Source: Hermatobates lingyangjiaoensis
Lineage: Eukaryota; Arthropoda; Insecta; Hemiptera; Hermatobatidae
Length of the DNA stretch: 64,000 nucleotides
Assembly: GCA_026182355.1 (NCBI GenBank)
Contig: JAPFBL010000047.1
Location: forward strand, 1,054,001 to 1,118,000
Reading direction: 5' to 3'
Shown here piece after piece: positions 23,556-35,934 of the stretch (the stretch's first letter is position 1; each line of letters begins with the position of its first letter). The notes under the pieces were generated by a model, which was given only the letters and a program-made list of their open reading frames with translations, made no database searches and was not told where the DNA came from. A program made the translations under genes and the position numbers.

Positions 23556-23970
23556 CAGGGGTGTCAAACTCATTTTGGTCTGGGGGCCGAATACAACTTA
23601 GTTTGATCTCAAGCGGTCCGTGCCAACAAGCTAATTGGAAAGTTACATTGAGCTAACAATAAGTCTACCTTTTTTATTGTATCAGTCAGTAATACTAATA
23701 ATTTGTGCAGAGAAAAATAAGTCAATCATAAAAATCTTTATTAAAATCCGACACTCTGTATCCACTATTATCCATTTTGACACAGATATTTCGCTGGTCA
23801 AGGTGCGAGGTCAAAGGAAAAAAGGATAATACAACGCGTACTAGAACAATGGTCGATAATATAAGAACTGCAGGTTTTTCAGGAAATTAGAGTAAAGTGT
23901 TTTTTTTTTATAATAATGCAGATTTATCCCCCGGGCCGGTCGACGGCCAAGGCGGGCCGGATCCTTTCTC
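23556..23970 (+). mobile_element. hAT (Charlie-like) fragment
   Basis: Starts CAGGGGTGTCAAACTCATTT then GGGGGCCGAAT, the familiar terminal sequence of hAT/Charlie elements. Near 23930 there is a GGGCCGG..GGGCCGGATCC stretch typical of the opposite end, but the matching GACACCCCTG terminus is absent, so the right end is truncated. No transposase frame. Confidence 0.7.
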
Positions 23971-24080
23971 TGATGCCTTTCACTTTATGCCATCAGAGAG
24001 TAAACAAAATAAGAAGAAGACTTCTTTATGTGCTCTCTGATGACATAAAGTGATATGCCTCAGAGCCTTAATTTCTTCTT
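23962..24080. repeat. Short inverted repeat
   Basis: ACTTTATGCCATCAGAGAG on the left pairs with CTCTCTGATGACATAAAGT on the right, about 30 bases apart. Confidence 0.6.
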
Positions 24081-26371
24081 TTTTTATTTTCCCAGTGGTT
24101 TGGCTTTATGCATGTATATATATCTTGATAATAGTATCAACTGTAAATTAAAAACCAAATAAGATTTACCGTTGCTCAGTCAGTTTTTCAGGTAGGAATT
24201 AGGTTGAAATCAGAGAGAAACAGGCAACCTCACAAGACCTGTTTGAAGAACTGACCGAGTCTTGATAAATTTCTTTCATTTTCCGTATAGATATATCTTT
24301 ATATATGTATAAATTATAAATATAAATTTATATATTTGTAGGTGTATTATTTAATCATATATTTATATATAAGTTATTTTTTCCTGTGACTTCTGCATTG
24401 ACTAGCTTTTTGCTGATGACTTACAATTTACGTAATACTTGTCTTTGGGTTTGCTGTTATCTTCATTATTGCATTTTTATTATTGTAATTAATTTAAAAC
24501 AGACTTTTGGTTACACATAGAACACCACAAGATTTGAATTTAATTAATGGTGTAAATCTAAAATAAAAACAATAATGCATAATGCAAGCAATATGATGGC
24601 AAACTTAAATGGAGGTGGGAAGGTCGGAGAAGGGAGGCAGGGGGTGCCATAAGCTACGACCTCTCGGCTATTCGCCTCTCTGAACTAGCCAACATAATTC
24701 TAATTATCTAATAATCCTTAAGTCACTGGTAAAATTCTTACAGCTAGGCACTCTATAGAAATTACTACTCCAGATGTTAGAGTTCAGGTTCTGGTCTTTA
24801 ATATACAGACCCTCTAAAATTGATTGTCTTTTAGTGTCAAAATATTTAAATACTGTAGCACAATACTCCCTCCTGTCAGCAGTTGTCAGTTTATTTCCCG
24901 TGATAAACATCAGTATAACATTTATTAGCTCCTGAAGAATGATTGAGATTGGAAATTTTTAATAGAACAATAAACAAACTCAAACAGCTCTTTATATATA
25001 ATGGTTCCTGTAAAAAATTGAGAGATTATTTTATCAACCAAAGAAATCATCAGGGTAAAGAAGAAGATACTGAAAGCAGCAGTTACAGGATTTATTATAA
25101 AAATCAATTTTGAAACAATTATAAAATTTATGAAAGAGTGTTAAAGCGAATAATAACAAGAAATGTCAAGTGCAACCGACCAGCAGATTAACTAAAAATA
25201 TGTGTGTGTTATGAAAGTATGACCACAGCTCAGCAAATCATTACAAATAGAGTGCAGCCACTTCTCCAGCAAAACTAACCTAATATAAGTGTTTACTTGT
25301 CCTACTGGAAACTGCGAGTTCCTAATTCCCTTATACATTCGGTCCACAATAATAACCCATTCTAGACGCCTGATTATGCACCTTTCTGCGGGAGCCACTA
25401 AAGGAGCGCCTTTCTAAAGATTACATGAAACAATTCCACAGGGAAACTCTGGTAAAAAGCACAAAAGTTTTTGCTCACCAAAATTATGAAAAATGGCCCA
25501 GAATTCCTATTCATTTTAGAAAAATCTCCACAGATAATAGCCAAACATCGAAATTGAATAGAGTTGTAAAACTTTTCGCATATGTCCAGCCACCAATAGA
25601 TTAAAAAAAAAAAAAAAAAAAGAAGCAGAATTTAGGTAGAACTCACTCCCAGCAACGAGGGAGTATTTGAACATCCTTCCACCACGCATGCTGTCAGCTA
25701 CTCTCACAAAACCAATAGTGTACATCAACCTGATAATGGTCTTTTGAAGGACCAAATCTGTGGATTTACATAGTTATGTTAAATCAGAAATTATAAGATA
25801 AGGAAAGAAGTTTGTGTATGAATACTATATAAGTTTAATAGAATGAATTATTGACAGTTGCTGCATTTGCTACCTCAGACTACAAAAGAAGCAATAATAA
25901 AACTGGAAAATCTTTCCAAAAAACAAATGAAAGTAGAAATAAGAGGGGCATTTATTTATAAATATATATATAACAAGATTTAACATAAACACGTTAAATT
26001 GTAAACACATAACCATTGGAAATGGTTTCAATTGAAAAGTCACTCTGAGAGCTTCAGAAGAAGCACTTATCAGTCTTCTGAGAGCTATATCTGCTCCTTG
26101 TCTTAAACTCAATCGTTGATTATTCCTTTGATTTATTTTAGGCTGTTGATTAATCTTTTGTTTACTTATTTTTATGTTTAGTTGGGTTTTAATTATAATG
26201 TGTTAATAGTTTTTATTTAAATGTTTTCATTCGTTTATTATTTATTTTGCTTTTATTACTTCATCTATCCTTGTCCACCCTCCCTTTGTAAGTGGTCTAC
26301 ACTGTTTGAGTGCTTCTTCAAGTCCACCAGCCAGTCGTTGCTAGTATTCTGAGCGATTCACATCTATCTTC
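24081..26371. other. Intron sequence; F12 fragments at 24140-24290
   Basis: The piece 24140-24290 has inverted GCTCAGTCAGTTTTTCAGGT and CTGACCGAGTCTTGATAAAT ends of family F12. The rest holds no supported feature; an A run lies at about 25603-25621. Confidence 0.35.
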
Positions 26372-26430
26372 CTGATGACAATATAATCGAAATATAGCAG
26401 AGAGTTTCTGTTTCATTTCTGTGTGTTCGT
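26372..26430 (+). ncRNA. Hammerhead-like core, F2, intact CTGATGA
   Basis: CTGATGACAATATAATCGAAA then TATAG and the tail GAGAGTTTCTG. The core (26372-26397) keeps CTGATGA and GAAA with palindrome ATAT; stem II (GA..TC) is poor. Confidence 0.4.
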
Positions 26431-26761
26431 TTTGTCAATTTAGTTTTTATACATATCTGTATGACAAAATTATCACAATAGCTCGTGGTGTAAACATTGA
26501 AATAATTCACCACAAAAGATAACTCAACATAAGACTTTTTTTCGCTTATTAGTCTAGTCGATAGTTTTTTAAGGTTAAGACTGTTGTTCCTTTAAATAAT
26601 GTAAATTTCATTTTCTTAGTCAAAAAATTCTTACTTGTCTACGTTATATTGTTTTATGTATCTCTGTAATACTTCTGCTTATAATATTCATAAGCTGTAA
26701 CAATCCATTTTCATATTGCTTGTATGTTGGATGTTGATGTGTGATGTCTTATTATCCTTTG

Positions 26762-26868
26762 TTTGTAGGCCTATGAAAAAGGTTTTAAAATAAAACCAAA
26801 ACGTCGGCAATGAGAGTTTGATTTTTTAACCTGGAAAATTGACCAAATCCTGATTAGATAATTTGTTT
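26762..26868 (+). mobile_element. Element fragment, family F12
   Basis: A GGTTTT..AAAACC hairpin is followed by AAAACGTCGGCAATGAGAG, then CCTGGAAAATTGACC and AATCCTGATTAG. The order and sequence match 11466 and 58488. Confidence 0.45.
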
Positions 26869-26996
26869 GTATGCCTAGACCATAATATTCGATTACTTTT
26901 ATAATATATATACTCGTACATATATATATATATATATTCAATGTTTTGTTATTGAGGGCTAGGTCAAGTAAAAGAAAATAAACTCCTTTCTAGGCC

Positions 26997-27028
26997 GACG
27001 TTTCGATGTATTTGTACATCATCTTCAG
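26997..27028 (-). ncRNA. Hammerhead-like core, F7 left arm
   Basis: Exact mirror of the core at 27063; see that entry for stems. Confidence 0.5.
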
Positions 27029-27062
27029 GGCTAAAATTAGAGTATTTACTCTAATTTTAGCC

Positions 27063-27094
27063 CTGAAGATGATGTACAAATACATCGAAACGTC
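27063..27094 (+). ncRNA. Hammerhead-like core, F7 right arm
   Basis: CTGAAGA, spacer T, stem II GATGTA/TACATC (6 bp, loop CAAA), GAAA, palindrome ACGT, cleavage base C (GTC). GCC before the core pairs with GGC after it, and pairing resumes past one bulged base. Confidence 0.55.
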
Positions 27095-27183
27095 GGCCTA
27101 GAAAGGAGTTTATTTTCTTTTACTTGACCTAGCCCTCAATAACAAAACATTGAATAGAATAGAAGAGGTCAATAACAATTTTT

Positions 27184-27186
27184 TAG

Positions 27187-27217
<31 letters not shown>

Positions 27218-27243
27218 TATATATATAGTGGTCATACCATTCA

Positions 27244-27300
<57 letters not shown>
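27184..27300. repeat. (TA)n microsatellites
   Basis: Two long TA runs (about 27184-27214 and 27248-27300) separated by a short unique piece. Confidence 0.9.
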
Positions 27301-27301
<1 letters not shown>

Positions 27302-28353
27302 ATTCATACGATCACTATACTCGTATGACCAAATAGTAAGCATTAGGTTTTATTAATTTGTTTGTTAGTTTTTTTTAAAAAAAAAGAAAAAGAAAAAAGA
27401 TTAACAGAGGATTCTAGAGAAATTTTGAAAATGTTTGTTTTTGGTTGAATTGATGTGAGAACTTTACCTGTGAGTAATTCAAAAATTACCTCAGACTCAG
27501 CCGACTGATCCGTCTTAAAAGTTGGCTGGGATTAGTCCCTCCGTCCATTACTGGCTGTCCTCTCATCCTATCAAAGTATTTCTTAAGGATTAATTTTACC
27601 CTGATGACCACTCCTACTTTTATAAACAATAATACAGCTCTACCTCTAAGTCTGCATACAAAATTCATCTTCTTTCCCTTTTCATAATATTGAAAAATGT
27701 ATATAATATAATGGAAAAAAAATATTGGAAAAAAATCTTTTGCAGTCAATGTATTCAGTTAAAAATAATTTTTTTCTAAAAGTATATATTTTTAAATAAA
27801 TTTTTTTCATACAGTTTATTAAGTTTTTTTTTCTATTTACTTCTAATAAACTATAAAACCTACTCGTATAATCTTATTACAGACATTATTAGAATAGTTA
27901 TATGATACGAGTATTTCAAACGTTTTAAATATGGGTTTTCAAATAAAAAAGGAGAAAGTTATTTATAATTAGAATAAATTATTTAATTAGTTTTCAAATG
28001 TAACAAATTTTGAAGTAGAAACATTGGACTCATTGAATTAAAACCCGCTTAATTTATTTTACAAATAATTATATTGGAACGATTCTGTACTCAATGTTTT
28101 GAAATTATATAGAATTAATTTTAAAAAGTATGATTTTGACAAAAGATAATAATGAAATTACAGGTCCTAATATCACAAGTGGAATTCAGCAAAAATTTCT
28201 TTGTTATATATCATCTGAAGTTAGATTAAGATAAATAAAACCATTTCAGAGAGCCATGTTGTGTGGTATTTATATTTCTAAGAAAAAAAATGTTTATCTT
28301 TTAAATGTTGCGTGTCTTCATTTTTTTTTAAATCAATTCACGGCTATTTACAG
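27301..28353. other. AT-rich intron sequence, nothing identified
   Basis: An 87-codon minus-strand frame at 27486-27749 has no recognisable domain. Confidence 0.3.
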
Positions 28354-28435
28354 GAGCATCTATATTGTATCGGTATCGTGGCAGAACCATACTACCCACT
28401 GTGTGACACCAGTAACACCGGTCAGAGAGCTACAG
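28354..28435 (+). CDS. Possible unidentified exon, antisense to DDR
   Basis: An 82-bp segment with a T-rich tract and TTTACAG acceptor before it and ACAG/GTAAGT donor after it. The frame reads EHLYCIGIVAEPYYPLCDT then SNTGQRAT, which looks protein-like (two Cys, Pro-Tyr-Tyr-Pro) and is much less AT-biased than the flanks. I cannot name the family. It lies inside the large DDR intron on the opposite strand. It may be part of a nested gene, a processed piece of another gene, or chance. No neighbouring exon was found. Confidence 0.3.
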
Positions 28436-30149
28436 GTAAGTCCCTGTATATTTTACTAATAATCATACTTACTAATGATCATACTTTCCTCAGAGGTATT
28501 AATAATATGTATGAACCTTAAGAAGTGGCCTGCTCTAGTCATCAACAGAGGTCCACCTGATGATTTTTTGTATTACGCTGTCAAAAAGCTGATGACGGAA
28601 GCCTAATAATGCGATGGCGTAAATTAAAGAAAAAAAAAAAGGAAATTAAAAGTAATAAAAGTAGAATTCACTTGGTAGGATCATATTTCTCGTTTATTGA
28701 CTAAAGACGGTGGAATTCAAAACCTCACTCTGGTATATCATATTATTATTAAAGGCCATACCACTGATTCCTGCAATTAAGTTATAAACCATTTCATATA
28801 ATTCGGGTTGATAATTACCATTTGAAGAAAATAATGATACACTTTTTTTAGAAACAACTTTAATTATATAATTAAAAAAAAATAGAATTTCATTTTTACA
28901 GACAGCAAAAATGAAACCTCACCAATATTTTAGGAAAAAATTGATGAAATTATACCCATATCATTAACAGCATTCGATAAATTTGAAAAAGCCAAGGAAA
29001 ATACAGGGATGGAAGATTTTGACAGTATGACCCAAAGCACATACCACACAAAAAGGAAGGAAAGAGGATATATAATAGCAAAAAAAGTATAACAGCAGTG
29101 GTAAGAGCAAACACTAGCGTGTCACTCTATTGCATTAGAAAACAAAAAAAAACTCAAAACATAAACTAATTAATTGCTAATTGAATTAAATCTAACGAAA
29201 GAGATGATACGAAAATATTTACTGGCAATGTTAGAATAAGGCAACAGGTTAACCTCAAACGTATATTTCAAACAAAAATTGGGTTAACTGGTCATAGAAA
29301 AACAGAAATCTTATCCACATCATATCAAAATCATTAATTCACCGAAGTGATACCAAGCAGACATTTTGGCAAAACGTATCTGATATTTCCATTAAAATCT
29401 GATCTCATTTTTCACAATCATTTTGAATGCGAGTGAAAAATTTTATTTACAGTAATTTTTATCTCATTAAAATATTTCATAAATAAATGCTTTTATATTT
29501 AATTTAATTGAGATATATTTGCAAGTTATGATTTAGCATCATTGATTAGATGTTTTAACAACACCAAATGTAACGATATTAAACGATAACAATTGGGATT
29601 AATCGCTGGAACCCTTGTATTGAAGAGGTTAATCAATCCCTGCTTTACTTTGAAAAATAATCTCGACTGGAAAATAAACAATTGACAAGACTTCAGGGCT
29701 TGATAACTGACTTGATTTATTGAAAGTATACTTCACTGATTAGTTAAAGGTAAAAAGAAATTAGTGTCAGCAGATCGCTTTACTGTTGAATCAAAAGAAC
29801 AGTTTAAATTGTACCTACTTACTCTGTAAATTACCATTTCTTTTATTCTCATACAATATCTTTGGTAAAGTGGAAACAAATTTAACAGCAGGCATACATA
29901 TTTTGAACGACTTTTTACTATGCTCACTATGCATCACTTAACTAATGCCAGGATAAACATACTCATAGATTTCACCCCCCCATGTTTTTTTTTGCCCTAT
30001 ATGTGTTTGGTACAAATTCATAACTACTGCGTTATCGAAACATCAGTAATAATATCAACGACTCGTCGTGCTGCTTTTTTCATCTCACTAACCATTACTC
30101 TTATATATTTGTTCATTTATATACGGACCAAAATTCCTTTACACGTACA
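28436..30149. other. AT-rich intron sequence, nothing identified
   Basis: No supported feature. Confidence 0.3.
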
Positions 30150-30184
30150 TACGCACACACTCACACATACACACACACACACGC

Positions 30185-30255
<71 letters not shown>
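30150..30255. repeat. (CA)n microsatellite
   Basis: About 100 bp of CA repeats with a few CG interruptions at the left side. Confidence 0.95.
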
Positions 30256-30258
<3 letters not shown>

Positions 30259-31114
30259 GCTCTTTATTCAAGGTTTTTTTGGTAATGTCTTTTTTTCATT
30301 ATTATGTTATTATTATTTATATTATATTATATTATTATTATTATTTATTATTTACTTTTAATTATTTAGTTATAATAATACAATATTCATATATCATATA
30401 ATTCCTAGTAATAATTAATCCAAAGAAGGTTATGTCAGTAGCAATTAAGTAAACTATAATATAATAACGGATAACAATCCAGGAGGGATATTTTATTATA
30501 TAGTAAAATTTGTTACAAATATTACACTCTTTATATTTTGAAATTGACCCAATTATTTGAAATGCTAATAATTAATACTGAATTAATGATTTCATATTAA
30601 CCAATATATAAGTCATATATCGCTGAGATATTGCTGTTGAGATTATAAAAGTTTAAATGTACATGGAGTTATTTCTAAAAACAATATAAATAAAGTTCTT
30701 GATTTCTTTACCTCTATAACAGAATACTTGAGTATTAACGAGTTTAACTCAGACTAACTCATGAATAAGTTGATACACATAAGATGAAATGGAGGGTTGG
30801 AAAACACAACTAAAAGACACGTGTCTGAGGTGGCTACCCTCCACTGAACATGCCCTCCGAACCCTGACAACTCAACTCTACCCTCAGAGAAAACAATTTC
30901 TTTGCTTCAGCAATAACAACCAGAAGCCGAGCTGCTTTAAATCTTCGCGTAAAGTAAACAAAAACAAATATCCTTCCCGTGTTGTGTAACAGATGCTGTA
31001 CTTTTACCCCCTAGTTCATTTTCTCTGAAAAAGTAAAACCTTGTTCTTACATTCCATCCTTAGTAATCGCATTTACAGCATCTCTTCTTACCTGAGAGTA
31101 ATATTTATTATTTA
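30256..31114. other. AT-rich sequence, one less AT-rich patch
   Basis: At 30785-30990 the base composition rises and a 66-codon plus frame is open, but no domain or splice context supports a gene. Confidence 0.3.
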
Positions 31115-32095
31115 CTAGACTACCCGTGACCCTTTGTGTCACTCAGAAATTATAACATTAAGTATTGTCCTTAATTCACCGAACATGATTGACAGGGATA
31201 ATTTTAATTGTTCTTTCTTGTTATTAAGGCACAGAAACAGATTCTTATATGGCCCAAGCTATTGATATAGTATTGTTATATCATTTGATATGATTCAAGA
31301 TAAATACACAGTAAGTATATTTCCCAAAATGAAAATCATTTGAAAGTAAAAGAAACTAATTTATTTTATCATATAAATAAATAAACATGAATTGAAGTTA
31401 TATACACAATGAAATATTTTTAAAACAAACAAAACTTGTAAATTGAAATATTTCATTTATTTACCTAACATAAAATAACATTAATGAAAGAATTTGTCTT
31501 TATAATATTATCTTAGAGCATTCGTATTTTATCTGACAGTTGTGTTCAAGTTTGTTTCTAAAATTATTCATTTTTAACCTCTAAATAGTAGTTTATTACA
31601 TATTTATTACATTTATTTATAATACATTTGAACTACTGTCATCAGCGAGCACGCAAGCCTCTGGGCTAATCTGTCTCCATGCCTTTATTTTATTACCGGT
31701 GTTTATATTTCGCAAATTTTAAATTAAAATTCTTTTTTTTTGTTTTATTTATATATAATACATTTGAACTGCTGTCATCGGCGAGGACGCAAGCGACTGG
31801 CTACCCTGGGTCCATGCCTTTACTTTATTACCATTGTTTATATTATTCAAATTTTAAATTCAAAAAGTTTTTGCTACATTCATTTTTAATATATTTCTGC
31901 TCTTTTCGTCGAGCATGCAAGCCAGTGGGCTACCCTAGCTTCATGTCTTTAGTTTATTACCAGTGTTCATATTAAGCAAATTTTAAATTAAAAAAAAATT
32001 TTTGTTACATTTATATATAATACATTTGCACTACTGTTATCGGCGAGCACGCAAGACACTTGCTACCCTGCTTCCAATTTTGGGAATATAGTGAT
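31115..32095 (-). mobile_element. Helitron-like element with internal tandem array
   Basis: The plus-strand start ACTAGACTACCCGTGAC, with the hairpin GTGAC..GTCAC, is a Helitron-like 3' end in minus orientation (CTAG at 31118-31115, then T). To its right lie about four units of the 132-bp repeat also found at 19125. The far 5' end was not fixed; 32095 marks the end of the array. Confidence 0.55.
31600..32095 (+). repeat. 130-136-bp tandem repeat, about 4 units
   Basis: The CATTTG anchor recurs at 31625, 31761, about 31891 (mutated) and 32023. Each unit has a GCACGCAAG..TACCCTG block and a TTTATTACC..TTTATATT block. A frame through units 1-3 repeats SSARTQATGYPGSMPLLYYH-like residues about every 44 codons; this is likely a by-product of the unit length. 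Confidence 0.85.
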
Positions 32096-32212
32096 AATTT
32101 TTTTTATTTAACATTATTCAGGTAATAAAAAATATATATTTAATATCAGCTCTCCCTCTCTCTCCACGGTAAATGGGTGAACAAACAAACAAACAAACGA
32201 ACTAACAAACTT

Positions 32213-32217
<5 letters not shown>

Positions 32218-32252
<35 letters not shown>

Positions 32253-32368
32253 ATTTCACATAAACATGTGAAACAACAATCAATGATCAAACCACAATAA
32301 GAAATGGGAAAAGAAGACTAAGATCTTTCAACCGTAACAAGCGGTCTTCGTCAGAGTCAAAAACCCAA

Positions 32369-32402
<34 letters not shown>
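32218..32402 (-). mobile_element. Half element of family F1 between (TA)n tracts
   Basis: A TA run (about 32218-32250), then AAGATTTCACATAAACATGT and the F1 arm, then a second TA run (about 32372-32402). Only one arm is present. It shows an F1 boundary lying directly in TA repeats on both sides. Confidence 0.6.
32321..32354 (-). ncRNA. Hammerhead-like ribozyme candidate, F1
   Basis: On minus: CTGACGA, A, GACCG/CGGTT stem II, GAAA, AGATCT. Stem I is GACT before the core and AGTC after it. The sequence is essentially identical to the copy at 17914. Confidence 0.55.
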
Positions 32403-32404
<2 letters not shown>

Positions 32405-32710
32405 AAGATAAATTATCATTGCCAAAGGCAATGAAGGTTATAGTATCGAGGTAAAATGTGATTATTTTCTTCTATACATTTGCTAGTTGATAAAAAAATA
32501 TATGGATAAATACAACAAGATATCTCTACACAATATCTCTGAAAGCATCAAAAAAATGGCCCTCGTACAATAAAACAAAGATAAGATGAATTATACAACT
32601 TTTAGGATTTGTAGTAAAATAAATATCCATTAGTAAGTTCCACTTATACAATGAATTCAAAAACTCATATTGATGGGAAATTAAAATATAATATTGGCTA
32701 TGTACAATAC

Positions 32711-32844
32711 CTGGACCTCTCTAGATGGGAAGTGTGTGGTGTGTATGTGCATCGAACTGAAGTTTCTCACTGATTCAAAATCAAAATCCAACTCGAGATG
32801 GTCTGAGTTTCTTGACTCTCGGTCCCAGCCAACCCACCTATTAC
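32711..32844 (-). CDS. Ddr: Discoidin domain receptor, exon C (DS-like domain)
   Basis: A 134-bp exon. The acceptor TTATTTCAG precedes GTAATAGG and the donor CAG/GTATTG ends it. It completes the Gly codon begun in exon B (G+GT) and ends in phase 0 for exon D. It encodes NRWVGWDRESRNSDHLELDF followed by DFESVRNFSSMHIHTTHFPS and REVQ. WVGW aligns with the YVGW of human DDRs, and the L-DF-F--VR-F--M--H pattern is the core strand region of the DS-like domain. A sequon N-F-S is present. The intron to exon B is about 13.7 kb and that to exon D about 27.3 kb. A plus-strand frame across this exon is a shadow. Confidence 0.93.
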
Positions 32845-34173
32845 CTGAAATAATAAGCAGTAGTTATTTTTCATCAATACTGTTTATCATATATCTTACC
32901 TTAGACTGCAAACTTATTCATACCTTGATGCTGTTTCTAACAATCAGTATAGATAATCTAAACATTTAAATGGCATATGCTAATTTGAAATTTAAATTTT
33001 TTTGATCATTTCTGCATTGTTTTTGAATATTGTGTAACAAATGCTGGTTAATGTACCTATTCATTGAATTTAATATTAATATACATACGTGATACTTTAC
33101 TATGTTCAGAAGAACTTGTATCTCCACGGTCCAAACATTATAAAAATAACTGACTGCTGTTAACTTTAGTTTGTTCAATCGTTTTGTTAAGTAAAGAACA
33201 ACGTTATCTGAGAAGCAAATTACCATTACATAAAACTCTATTATATTTTAAAGAATTTCTTTATTTTAATATGCATTATTCAATTTATATGGAACGATAA
33301 AACTTTTCAATAAATAGAAAACAATTGAACTTTTTTCCTTTCTGCGTATTATTTGGAAATAAAATTATGGTGTTAGTTTTCGAACTACACTATTACTGCA
33401 TAGTGTTCTCAAAAGTATTTATTTTATTTTGAATTTTTATATGAATATTTTTTACTTATATGAATTTTTTACTATAGAAATGCTATCTTTCATACTACTA
33501 GATGCCAAACATTTAATTTAATTCATACAGGTTCCTAGACATTTTCCCATGCACTACTAAATAAGGTCTAACAAGTCGGGAATACTATACAATTAATGGC
33601 TTTTTTATTCAGAAAATAAACGTTTACAACCTCCTTAGAGGAGTTATAGAAGTTTATACTCTTCAAATAAGTACGCACCCAATGACATAACATCAGTGTC
33701 AGAAATGATGAAACTTGGGAAAAAAAACTGCTATTAAATAGTTCAAATTAAAATATCTAATTGTCATGAAAGATTAAAAACCGATGTTTTTAGTACTATG
33801 GATGGAAATTGTCGGTACAAAAATAATAACAATATCAAGTTTCCTTCCATCATGGATTGGTTTTAGACAGTCTCCATGTTCCAGAGTGTAAATCACTCAA
33901 GCTGGAAGATGATTAAGATTGGAAGACTGTCGAATGAGAGGTTTAGTAGGATTTAGTCTTCATTAATTGAATATAATTATATAACAAATCAACAAATGTA
34001 ATCTGATATATTTGGTAAAACTAATTTTTTTCAGTACTAAATTATTGGAAGTATGTCTATATACTACCCACGTATATACTATACTGACACACGTATACAC
34101 TATACATGCAGTTTTGAAGCAATAAATCTGTATATGAGGTCTGGGCTGTAACAGTGTTTTATACACAATATCC
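32845..34173. other. AT-rich intron sequence, nothing identified
   Basis: No supported feature. Confidence 0.3.

Positions 34174-34255
<82 letters not shown>
34174..34255. repeat. (CA)n microsatellite
   Basis: About 82 bp of uninterrupted CA repeats. Confidence 0.97.
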
Positions 34256-34256
<1 letters not shown>

Positions 34257-35934
34257 CGTATAAAATTAAAAATTTATAGTATAATATACCAAGTCTTATA
34301 CATGTTTCGTATTGTAAATAATATTATTATTGTAGATAATTAACTACCAACCAGCAGGGTTCGGCAGAAAAACACACACAAACGTACACAAACACCCGCA
34401 ACCACAAATTACAAACTGTTATAGTACACGTATATTGCGTAATAAAAAAATTGTAATTGTAATTTTTGGGTGATAACTTGATCCAGAATAATTTTCTTTA
34501 ATACGAAATGGTTTGCCACCATGAAGTAGACCTGTTTATTTAATATAAACAAGCTAATGGGGAGATGTTGAGACGCTGACGACGTTGATAATACGTACAT
34601 TCCAATGACTGAGTATTGAATTTACTCTTTGTCTTAGCCTTCTGAGTGTTTAAACAAATTAACAGTACTGTTTCTTGAAGCAATAAGAAAAAAATGAACG
34701 AAAAATAATTTCATAGTTATAAATTCCAATACCTTAAATATTAGAAACATTTACATAAATGCAGAACGTTATTGTTACTTCATTTTTTTTCTGGCACGAA
34801 TGAGTAAATAGTTCTTACAATTATTTGCAATATGAAAGAACATTTTTTTTATTAATTTATATTTTTTAAAATGAAGTTAATAATTTCATTGTACCTTTAA
34901 TAATAAAAATCCATTTATTGTTAAAAGTTGGGGGGAATGATCAAAAGGAGAGATAATGGAATAGAGCATAGGACAGGAGTAATTGGTAGGTATTAGAGTG
35001 AGGAAGAGAATGGTAGTTTTGTGAAGAGCAAGGGGGTAACAAAGCGGGTTAGACAGAGAGGAGACCTGTTGAAGACTGTTCTCTATTTCTCTTCTCTTGT
35101 TCTCCCTTAAGCCTCTCATGTCAGAGTGTTCTACCGTCAAGCTCACGGGAAATCATTTGAAAAAAAAAAAGAAGAAAGAGACAAGCGACATGTCTTCTGT
35201 CCATGCTGTTTAATAACGTTTATCATTCTTCTTTTGTCTAAACTTTAAACACTGACTCTATCCAATTATTTCGAGTTTGTAATAGGTTTTTTTAGGAAAT
35301 ATAAATAACACTAAAAAACTACATTTAAATTTTAACAGTCCTCTTAAGACACAAAATTATTTCAAATGCTGTTGGCAATAAATTATAGACTTCTCAAGCT
35401 TTTAAAATATATTACAAATAAAAATGGCATTACTTTCAGACTTTGTACCAAAGTCATAAGTACCAATTAATATTTATTATAATATAAAATTAGCCTTTTC
35501 ACAAGAAAAACATGTGTCTAATTCTCACAGAAAAACAAGTTTATTTCTTCTAGAATATTTCCCCTGAAAAAATGCATTGCTTGTTGAATGCTTTTATGTT
35601 AAAACCATGTTAATCACTTTTTTCCCCATTTTTCTGAATATCAAAAAAGTGCATGATGAGTACGCATGGGTATTACCAATGAAATATATGATGGGGATTA
35701 TAAGATTTAACAAATGTTTAGAATTAGAAAACAGAGTAAATATTTTAGATCTAAAATAAAAAGAAACAATTAATAGAAAAATTATTGAACTTTTTAATTA
35801 AGAAGGAATTTATTTACAAAAAAAATGGAAAAATTCTGGCGGACACTAGCAGTAATTCATTTTGGTTTTAATAAAAAAAGAAAACAAATAAAACAATGTA
35901 ACTAATAAATTTATTAATTACATATCCGTATAGT
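34256..35934. other. Intron sequence with a purine-rich island
   Basis: At about 34920-35120 the plus strand is strongly purine-rich (pyrimidine-rich on the DDR sense strand). Similar islands lie at about 45840, 49800, 52010 and 57480. No gene seen. Confidence 0.35.

Larger units (their letters stand above)
26936..27155. repeat. Perfect 108-bp-arm palindrome with hammerhead-like cores, F7
   Basis: Arms 26936-27043 and 27048-27155 are exact reverse complements, with only four loop bases. Each arm contains an outward-reading hammerhead-like core. TA microsatellites lie on both sides (ending about 26935, and from 27184). Such identity means very recent origin, gene conversion, or an assembly artefact at a hairpin. 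Confidence 0.9.

Noticed and set aside
27110..27343. Frames rich in Ile-Tyr repeats, here and at many sites
   Set aside because: They are translations of (TA)n tracts.
29920..30285. 121-codon frame with a His-Thr repeat
   Set aside because: The repeat is the translated (CA)n microsatellite.
32694..32969. 91-codon plus-strand frame
   Set aside because: Shadow of DDR exon C, which has correct splice sites, phases and homology on minus.
33963..34256. 97-codon frame with a Cys-Val repeat
   Set aside because: Translated (CA)n microsatellite read on minus; no other support.
34886..35146. 86-codon minus frame as a gene
   Set aside because: Covers a pyrimidine-rich island; residues follow composition and no domain is visible.
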